Shown in pieces: positions 55,978 to 64,000 of a DNA stretch of 64,000 bases. The DNA is from Porodaedalea pini (lineage: Eukaryota; Basidiomycota; Agaricomycetes; Hymenochaetales; Hymenochaetaceae). A program made the position numbers and the translations under genes. Every line of letters starts with the position of its first letter. Position 1 is the first letter of the stretch. The stretch covers positions 186,001 through 250,000 of the forward strand of contig NBAY01000045.1 of assembly GCA_002794775.1 (NCBI GenBank), given 5' to 3'. The notes under the pieces are model-generated. The model was not told the origin of the DNA. It ran no database searches and was given only the letters and a program-made list of their open reading frames with translations.

Positions 55978-56325
55978 ATGAAGGTGCATGAGTTCTTCCT
56001 GCACCTGTACATGGTGATCCACATCCAGTACCAACCCCAATCGACCTTGACCAATAATCACACCAAATACATCATAAACCAAGGGTTGGAACTCCCAGTC
56101 AATCAGCGTCTACATTCAGCAGTAACACATGACCTCATCCAGATTGCAATTATCCCATGGCACCTGGACCTACAGATGAGCATACACCATCTGGCCTCTT
56201 CAGTCCAACTCAAGAACCTACATGAAACGGTCACACAACAGATAGCGCAGATCACAAAACTCCAGGGCACAATCTCAGCATTGATCGGTGAACCTTCAAC
56301 CTCTTCTTCTTCTTCACACCATTAA
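55978..56325 (+). CDS. Unknown small protein
   Basis: 115 codons (MKVHEFFLHLYMVIHIQYQP ... ISALIGEPSTSSSSSHH). The frame is open upstream to about 55890 (HQATLKDILCHSG), so the true start may be earlier. The C-terminal third is helix-prone. The HATLKD-like string also occurs at the start of the ORF at 53964, hinting that both come from one family. No function. Confidence 0.3.
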   Translation: MKVHEFFLHLYMVIHIQYQPQSTLTNNHTKYIINQGLELPVNQRLHSAVTHDLIQIAIIPWHLDLQMSIHHLASSVQLKNLHETVTQQIAQITKLQGTISALIGEPSTSSSSSHH

Positions 56326-58004
56326 ATACCACAGAATGCACCGAACCTCACCCATTACAATTTCTTTAATTTCCAATTCAACCACTTCTCATGTACACTG
56401 CAAACATGTTTTTCTGGCCCCCTGGGAGATGTAGCGATTAAGCATCGCCTATGCGCCAGCTGGGTCTTTCTCCCTTCACTTACACTACTCCTTTGACTCC
56501 CTTTACCGGCTGCTGAACATTACCATTTATACATTCATAATCGGTGACTGACTCTTTATTATAACTCTTGGTATGGACATGGTCAGATGGACAGATGTCA
56601 TACGAACTCGATTGGCACATGGACAACTGACTCTCATGGGCATAGGTGGAAGGAATTAGGTGAGTAGGACAAGGATGTGGAATATGGTTGTGCAGTGGTG
56701 GGAGATGAGAAAGCAGGTTGGGCACTACAACATCACTCCATGACAATCGGCTGCATGATGTGCGCAGGCTGATCATTGACTCACCTTCATATCTGTTCAC
56801 ACAGACTCGGCCGAGTTTTGCACCACTTTCTCTGCTTCAGTTTAGTATAAATTTGCGGTAGTTTGTAGACAGAAGCAGACAAGTACAGGGATAGACAGTA
56901 CCCCTCTACCTCCATACAGCAGCAATCTACTACATGCAGTTATACGCACTACTCACCTGACTCTCACTCTGAAGCAGTACACACTGACCCTGTCACCGAC
57001 TCTCAGAACTCCGTCACCTGATCACCAAAAGTTCCGGCTACTGCCCTAAAGTGCCGACCCTACCTAACTGAGTCTTGGTCCAACTGGAATCCCACACGTA
57101 TCCATATCACCAAGTCTTCATATCTCAAACCTCACTCTACTTAGGTTGTCCCTCTTGGTATATCGAGTCACCGCAGTCCCCCTTGGGTTGAACATGAGCA
57201 CTAGCCCAGATCGCCCTTTAGATTAGAAGAGTCTGCACCCCTACAGCAACTCACAATCACAGTCAAGGCCTCACTGTAGATGTGTAGGTAACGATGTTTC
57301 CAATCAGTCAGAGCATATGGGACTTACAAAACACACCTGCCTATTGGGACCACACTGACAGATGTGACCTGATGAGTAGGTGCAAATGTGGGACCCATTG
57401 GAACTTTGCCCTTCCCATTTGTCACTTGTCCAGATTATGTGCTAGCTAAAGTAGATGCCAACATTGTGGAAGCTTGGCCACCTGGTACCTGATTGTCCCA
57501 AAGATCATGACTGATGCAAAGGTTGAAAGGTGGGTATATATTTATAGTAAAAGTAAGATCAGTACAGATGCATGAGCCGAATACTACACAATGCAAGAGA
57601 AGAAAATAGCAACTCAGGAGAAGAGAACATTGTCCATAAGGACCTGCTCTGGCCCAACAATCTCCATACATTCCCCCAATGTGTACTTGATTCTCATGGA
57701 GGCGAACCAAAAAGGACAGCAGTAAGTTTGAGAACACATCACCTATGCATGCAGAAACATGAATATTGTGAGCACCCTACACGGCTGTGCCCCCAGCAGC
57801 AATGGCATAAATACAAAGATGAAGATGGGTGCAGAGAGAGCAGAGTAGTGATAGAAGGGTTTAGATGACAAAAGATGAAGGATAGCAGAAGCAGCACAAA
57901 TACAAATTTGATATGGCAATGGAGCAGGCAGACATCAAAGATTCACTGCACGAGCCTGTTGGTGTGTTTTGATGGAGGCCGAACAAGATGGAGACTGAGA
58001 ATGA
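56326..58004. other. Intergenic, no gene recognised
   Basis: ORFs up to 106 codons on both strands without motifs. The AGTATAAATT box near 56843 may be a promoter of an unseen or lost unit. Confidence 0.35.
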
Positions 58005-60727
58005 TCATATTGTGGTGTAACTCCCTGAAAGACATTTAAGATCAGCAAGGACGCCCAAAAAATGGCAAGTATCAGGACCACTCACATAGCCGAGCCTGCA
58101 TGTCTCCGCTACCTGTCGCAAGGATACCCCCAGTGGGACTAAGGTTGATCGAAATGACCGAGTTCTTATGGCCCTGCAGCATGAGCTGCACCTGGCCATG
58201 TGCTGTTCCCAGAATTGCACACACAGGTCCTTCGAGCCACTTACGACCCACTGTCCGTCATGACTCACAGCGACACTTAGAACATAGTCCTTGTGACCCG
58301 TGATGTTGAGCGTGTTCACGCTCCCGTGCTCGCCGCCCTCCTTTGCATGCATGACTGCGCTGCCGTTACCACTGCTGGATGCTGGAGTAGAACCGGTTGG
58401 AGTCATCGGAGGTGGTAGAGGCTCCTTATGTGGTGGACCGGTGACGATTGCACTGATGTCCCATTGCTTGAGCGTCTTATCCAAGCTCCCGCTGACTATA
58501 TCCTTGCCATCCGGGGTGAAAGCGATGGAGTAGATGGAATCTTGATGTCCCTTCAGCCTCTCCACTAGGTTCCCCGTTTGTACCTCCCAGATGTGCACGA
58601 CGGTGTCGAGGGAACCAGCGGCGACAAGTTGCCCGTCCAGTGAGATCGCGATGCTTGTCATGCCGGTGTCGACGCCATCAGGCTCATTGATCTCCAGCAC
58701 CTTCTGCATTCCTGTCTCCATATCCCAGATGCGCGTAGTCCTGTCTCCAGACCCAGAGACGATGAGTCTCCCATTCTTCGAGAAATCGAGCAAGTAGATT
58801 TCCTGCTGGTGGCCCTCAAAAACGCGCTTCACACGTTTCTTGGCGATCTCCCAAATCTGAAAGGATCAACCGGAAATCAGAGTTGTTGCCGAAAGGTACC
58901 GATGATAACAATGATAATAAATTTAGACGCTTTAACCCTCTGCCAAAGGCACTGAGCAAAGTATAAAATTGAAACTCACCCTGATCGTCTTGTCTTCTGC
59001 TCCTGTCGCGAGCAACTTGCCATCCAGGCTGAAGCAGACACTTCGGATGTATAAATCACCTATGGGGCTTGCAGTCTCATCATTCAAGATGCTATCGGTG
59101 GTGAATCAGATAAACCAGACTCATTATCTAACAAGTAGCACATACCAGATTTTCTGCCCCGTCTTCGTGTCGTAGATCTGCGCTGTTCTATTGCATCCAG
59201 TAGCAAGGTACTTTCCATCCGTGGAGAATTGCACGCAGCATACAACACTGAAGCCAGATCATAAGCAATTTTCATCAAATAATGACCGGTCAACACACCT
59301 CTCGTGAACCAAAGTATTCATAAGATTCACGTCCAAGGCATGCTTCACTTTTGGATTGAAGATAGCAAACCAGTCGGGGCCTTCCTTCTTCAGATCAGCA
59401 GGCAGGGTTTCTGGATTGATATCATCAAGGAAAGCGCCGCCCGAGACGGGAGGCGGTACTGGTGGTGGGTAAGGAGTCGGACCAGCGACCACTGGTGGTG
59501 GCAAAGATGATGACGTGGGGACAAGTGCGGTCGAAGGTCCAGATTCTGGGTAGGGTTTGTGTGGAGCTGACGGTGTGTACTCTATGCAGACAATGAGGAA
59601 GAGATAATGCATACGTCATGGAACTCACCCTTCGGCCGCTCAGTCTTGATGCGCTTCACCTCCCGCGCCTCTCTATCCCGTGCCTCACGATCTCTCTCCC
59701 TTGCCTCTCGCTCACGCAGCTCGCGATCCCACACATCACGCGACTCGCGAATGTCCCACACATCCCATGTATTGCGCACCTCCCGGTCCCGTACATCCCG
59801 CTCGCACACATCACGCATGTCTCGCATGTCCCTCGCATTGTGTATCTCCCGGTCGCGGACATCATCACGCCCGCGATATCCATACGGCGGTTCGCCGTAC
59901 CCCAGACCAGGGTGGCCCATGCCCACGTGCGTGACATGTGGACTCGTGTTAGCGGGTGGAAGGGCTCCCGGAGGTGGAGGAGGTCCGGTAGGAGGCGCAC
60001 CAGTGGTTGCGGGATGAGGAGGCAAAACTTGAACTTGAGCTTGTTGGGCTTGCACTTGGACCTGTTGCGCGACCTGTTGGGCCTGGGCTTGTTGTACAGC
60101 AGCGGCCTGATGGGCCTGTGCCACTACCAGCTCTGCACGGAGAGAATTGATGTCATCATCGTACTGCTGTTGTGCCTTGGCATGTTGAGTCTCGAGCTCG
60201 TACATCATATGTTTTATGTGATTGAGCTCGTTGATCTGAGCGTGAACTGCAAATTAGGTTAGATTGAATCCGTGACCATCTGAAAGAAACTGATGAAAGA
60301 AGATGCTTTATCAGACTCCATTCATGAAGAACCACCTTTGGCAGCAGACGCCAAACATGTTGACACCTCATGTTCGAAAAGAAGAACCATAAAAAATGAC
60401 ACTCACTTCTGTTCTCAAATTCATCCTTTTCAGAACGGGGTATGTTCAGATCCTGCACAACAAGTTCGAACTCCTGGCAGACCACGTCCAGAGACTCCGT
60501 GAGTCTTCCTGGAGAGTGAGCCGGCAGAGGGCCAGGAGGCGGTGGTCCCTGAGGCTGCAGAGTCCGGTGCTGAGAGGAAGATGGACGTTAGCACCGCATT
60601 GAACGAGCACAGACGTGAGCGGCCAAACACGTCGTCCTTGCCATTGGGTGTGACCTCGATAGTGACGACATTGAGCATCGGAGGGGACAGGATGGCAAGG
60701 ACTCACGTTGTAGATTGTTGAGCTCAT
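58005..60727 (-). pseudogene. tup1: TUP1-like WD40 corepressor, one-base frameshift in last large exon
   Basis: Eight exons on the minus strand: 60727-60707, 60569-60407, 60246-59629, 59581-59299, 59247-59146, 59091-58980, 58856-58086, 58024-58005. The N-terminus (MSSTIYN, then HRTLQPQGPPPPGPL) and the tetramerisation helix region match Tup1; then a Gln/Ala-rich stretch, an Arg/Asp/Glu repeat (RDMRDMRDVCERDVRDREVR), EGPDWFAIFNPKVKHALDVN, and seven WD repeats ([57 protein letters not shown]), ending WSYTTI. Exon 7 is 771 nt where phase demands 772: a base is missing at about 58192-58196, after the sixth repeat, so the last blade is out of frame. The normal product is a nuclear co-repressor acting with Ssn6 on sequence-specific repressors. 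Several replacements are of CpG type (for example SLDG for SPDG). Error or pseudogene cannot be told apart here. Confidence 0.85.
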
Positions 60728-60911
60728 GATGGCGGTTGGTGAGAAGGCACGTTCAAGCCGCCTCGTTGTTGACATGCAAAAAACACATGTTATTTTTTTT
60801 TGGAGCCTACACCCAACAGCTCGCAACCTCGATGTGAGTTTGATAACTCGGCCTTTATGCTTTCAATAGCCTTACAACACGCGATCTTATTCTAAAACTG
60901 ATTGCGGTCCT
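60728..60911. other. Short divergent gap between tup1 and eIF4B-like copies
   Basis: Only about 180 bp separate the tup1 start from the first recognisable eIF4B-like codons, too little for the usual N-terminal exons of the latter. Contains a T-run at 60792-60800. Confidence 0.5.
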
Positions 60912-62351
60912 ATGGCTCCTTGTGAAGAGGCCCCTCTTTCTACTCACCCGCCGTTTACTGCCTTCGTGGGAAATCTGGCCTTTGACCTTACGGAGGGTTG
61001 ACCTGGGTGCTTTCTTTGGTTCTCCTGATGTGCTCGGCATCTCTTTGTTGCATGCATGATGCAGCCTCTCTTACGTTTTGCATCTCAGATCAAAAGCACT
61101 AAAGTCATTCGTGACTGCAAAGATAAACCCAAGGGTTTTGGATGCATTGAATTCACCACCGTAGATGGCTTGAAGGATGCACTCAGCAAACATGGAACTG
61201 TGAGTGCCATGCTACTTGTTCATACTTGCGTCAGAGGCTCAATAATGCAAATTATATAGACTTTTTCTAGCTGTGCAATTCCTGTAAATGTAGCAGAGCC
61301 GCGTGAGACAGCAATTTTTGGTCCTTCATATATTTCATTTTTGACACTCTGCTTAGTGAAAGAGTGTGGCAGCTTCGGAAACTTTTTTGATGACAAGTTC
61401 GCCAGCCCTTGGCATCGTTATGGTCCTCTGCCTGATCAAGGTCATGATAGTGGCAGTCATCAACGCTACGAGGGACTTCCATCTGAAAATCGTGAATCAA
61501 TCTCTGAGGGCAACAGCAATTGGTGCTCCAATCGTCTTCCCCCTTGTTTCCCAACAGAGCCAGTGGCCCCTCCCGTTCGAAGGCACAGCTCTGGTTTCTC
61601 AATGCCGACGCATGAAAGTGAGTCAGGCCCGGCAGACACAGAGGAAAAATGGACCATTGGAGGCAAGTTCAAACCAAGTCAGGGCTCTGGCACTGATAGC
61701 CAGATGGGAAGTCGCTTTGGTTCTGTGAGGGGACGGAGCGACATGGGCCCGCCATGGTCGGTGGCTGAGGAAGGCCCTTGGAGGAGGGCCAAACCTGCAG
61801 GAAGCAGTACTTCGCGTGAGTTCCAAAGTCTTATCAAATTGATTAGGTTGCCTTATCGCATCTCTTTAATAGCAACAAGCTCAGTTCCCCCTACTCCACA
61901 GCTGTCTCAACAAAAGCTCAAGCTTCTTCCTCAATCGTCTAGCGATTCCTCCCAGCCAACTGCCCTTTTGTCCCCCAAATCAGCTGGATTCTCTTCTACG
62001 AAATCCAATCCTTTCGATGCAGCAAAGTAAGAAAGACTAAACACCTATTCCTTCTTTTCTTCCCTAATATATCGTGATTGGGCCTGTTGATGTATCAGCT
62101 CGCGAAGCAGCCGTGATGGAGAAGATCGAGACAGAGAAAGAGGAGATCAGGGAATGCATTGTCCACCACTCAATGTCGTGCCAGCTCGTGCCAGGCGCGC
62201 AAGCGCCCTGGACATGGGCGCAGCAAGGTAGGAGCACAGTCACCATCATCGGCTCCGGCGGGATGGTTGAGGAAACCGCGCCCAGCTCTCCACGCGCATT
62301 AAATGCACCCTCTCAGCCACCAGCACCTGTGAACGTTCGTTCTTCTTTCAG
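60912..62351 (+). pseudogene. eIF4B-like RRM protein, 5'-truncated and frameshifted
   Basis: The first recognised segment is THPPFTAFVGNLAFDLTEG, the RNP2 end of an RRM; the next words (DLGAFFGSPD) are out of frame by one inserted base near 60990. After an intron, 61089-61199 reads KPKGFGCIEFTTVDGLKDAL (RNP1), then a small exon near 61260-61308 (IPVNVAEPRE), then 61345-62026 (FFDDKFASPW; TEEKWTIGGKFKP; SVPPTPQLSQQKLKLLP), then from about 62085 VDVSAREAAVMEKIETEKEE, ending near the conserved VNVRSSFSF. eIF4B stimulates eIF4A helicase during translation initiation. The usual N-terminal segment is missing, and the 3' end is replaced by ARP3 sequence at 62352. Confidence 0.72.
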
Positions 62352-63800
62352 TTTCTGGAGGACCTCAACTTCTTCATCAGCGATGAGGCTATTGCGAACC
62401 AGAAAACTCCTGGCTATGGCATGCATTACCCAGTTCGCCACGGCATGATAGACAATTGGGATCACATGGAGCGCTACTGGGAGCAGACTATCTACAAGTA
62501 CTTGTGTGGTGAGCCAGACGATCACTACTTCCTTCTTGTGTGTAGGGGATGCGTTTGATTCAATTCACCCATTGTTGATTGACAATGTCCAGACTGAGCT
62601 GCTCAATGCCCCCAAGAACTGCGAGCAGACTGCAGAAATCTTCTTCGAGTCATTCAACATCAAGGGCCTGTACATTGCTGTGCAAGCTGTACTCGTCCTA
62701 GCAGCATCTTGGTCCTCGAACAAAGCCGCTGATCGCACACTCACTGGCACTGTAATCGACTCTGGTGATGGAGTGATGAACGTTACTCTATGTGGAAGGC
62801 TATGTCATCAGAAGTGCGATCAAGCACATCCCCATTGCCAGCCATGACATCATTCAGTTCGTTCTCAACCTCATGTGCAAGCACGGCGAGATGGCCACTG
62901 TCCCACTTGAGGATCAGATGCGCGTCGCGAGCAAGGTCAAGTCGAACTACAGTTATGTGTGGCAGGACATCATGAAGGACTTTAGAAAATATGATGCCGG
63001 TCCATACGACATGTTTTGATGGTACACGACCGAATACACTGTGACTGGCAAGGTATATTATATTGTCCCTTAGCATATGTCTAGTTATTCATTATATTGC
63101 CTCGTCTTTGCGGACTTATGGCATTGACGTCGGATAGGAGTGCTTCCTTGCCCCAGAGATTTTCTTCAACCCAAAAATATAGTCATTAGATTTCTTGACC
63201 TCTCTACCCAAGATTGTCGACAGTACCATCCAAGCTTCTCCGATTGATGTCCAGCATGGTCTATATAAAATAAGTATATCTGGATCAGAAAGCTAGTTTA
63301 TATGATGAACATGCAGTGTTAGAACATCGTTCTCTCTGGTAGCTCGACTATGTCACCCACTTTGGTCAGCATCTAAAGTGCGACCTGAAGCAGTTAGTGG
63401 ATCATCGAATCGAGGCTAGCGAACTTGCCAGTGGAACTAAGGTGAGGGTAAGCAGTATTTTGCTTTACCTTTCCCACTTTATTCACACTCAACTCCGTAG
63501 TCTACTGGTGTCGAGGTTGATGTCATTTCTCACCAGAGGCAAAGGTGCAAACTTCAGCTTGCTCACATCATGATCATATGCTAATATTCTGTCTCATTAG
63601 GTATGCGGTCTTGTTCGGCGGTTCCCTTCTTGCATCCTTGGTAAGCTTCATATTCCGTAAAGAGTTCATGCTTTCATCCCCTTACTCGTATGCACGTAGC
63701 CCGAGTTCTACTCCTACTGTCACCTGAAAGCGCAGTACGAGGAAGTGGGCCCTAGCATCTGCAGGCAGTACCGGATCTTTGGTAGTGTTGAACATGCGCA
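62352..63800 (+). pseudogene. arp3: ARP3 (actin-related protein 3) lacking its 5' exons
   Basis: Starts at LEDLNFFISDEAIANQKTPG after a TTCTTTCAG acceptor and continues [20 protein letters not shown], an intron, [33 protein letters not shown], then a 2-nt loss near 62790 shifts the frame, [22 protein letters not shown] at 63017-63019, an exon with APEIFFNPKI and TAG stops, another frameshift near 63347, LKQLVDHRIEASELASGTK, YAVLFGGSLLASL and CRQYRIFGS. ARP3 with ARP2 nucleates branched actin. The first phosphate loop (the MDNGTG region) is absent. At least six independent lesions: not functional. Confidence 0.88.
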
Positions 63801-64000
63801 TCCCTCTGCACTTTATTCTCCCATTCTTGTGATGGACATTTTTATCAGACTTATCAACCTTTTCGAACGTCCATCAAACACTATGTTAGAGCTCAGGAAA
63901 AGCCTGTTGTGCTACCATGCGCTGCTGTACCATACCGGCTTGAACTCACTTCAGCAATACTCTGTCATCCTCCTTGTATTCTTTATATCCTATGTTATCT
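63801..64000. other. 3' flank of the ARP3 copy
   Basis: The ARP3 frame runs on past the expected C-terminus without a stop for about 50 codons, so the native stop seems lost. Nothing else recognised. Confidence 0.4.

Noticed and set aside
57435..57868. Overlapping 100-codon ORFs on both strands
   Set aside because: No motif, no intron signals, and nothing to choose between strands.
58176..58200. A tiny intron rescuing the TUP1 frame
   Set aside because: The only GT...AG option is 18 nt, too short to be spliced, and it would remove conserved WD residues.
1..64000. CRISPR array, phage, operon or bacterial origin
   Set aside because: No regularly spaced repeats or prokaryotic gene layout; spliceosomal introns and eukaryotic genes are present.

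Overview
The window reads as a transposon graveyard from a filamentous basidiomycete, most probably an Agaricomycete. Evidence: short (about 50-60 nt) GT-AG introns, chromodomain Ty3/gypsy elements with self-priming signals, a KDZ-type transposase, and basidiomycete-like TUP1, eIF4B and ARP3 sequences. No rRNA, tRNA gene, CRISPR or bacterial feature was seen.

Layout. 1-5437: minus-strand gypsy element E1, cut by the window start, with its 5' LTR at 5017-5437. About 5438-12465: badly decayed plus-strand gypsy element of another family (E5). 12799-53230: one four-exon minus-strand gene (G1, about 616 codons) stretched from about 2 kb to 40 kb by three insertions. These are (a) a KDZ DNA transposon at 13844-37201, with 507-bp terminal inverted repeats and an 8-bp target duplication, inside a 51-nt intron; (b) a tRNA-like SINE at 37878-38482 with a 13-bp target duplication; (c) gypsy element E3 at 38659-53064. 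The KDZ transposon carries its transposase gene and two other decayed genes and was itself hit by gypsy elements E2 (15749-22111) and E4 (27366-33609). E3 was hit by gypsy element E6 (43296-49703) and by an unexplained 1-kb insert (41849-42847). Each complete gypsy element has matching 5-bp target duplications, so the nesting can be read directly.

53231-58004 holds two weak plus-strand ORFs of unknown nature. 58005-63830 holds three damaged copies of housekeeping genes: a TUP1-like corepressor with a one-base frameshift, and an eIF4B-like RNA-binding gene whose 3' end runs straight into an ARP3 gene that has lost its 5' exons.

Working together: the gypsy elements share a Tf1/sushi-type self-priming arrangement, in which 11 nt downstream of the LTR match the complement of 11 nt about 34 nt past the TATA box. 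They also share a decay pattern: almost every internal stop is TGA where related copies have CGA, and every LTR-pair difference I counted (about 43) is a transition. The same signature appears in the KDZ transposase, G1 and the housekeeping copies, which suggests CpG-directed mutation across the whole region. E4 is the youngest element (2 differences in 413-bp LTRs, intact 1168-codon pol). All coordinates come from reading the sequence by eye; family names rest on remembered motifs, not on searches.
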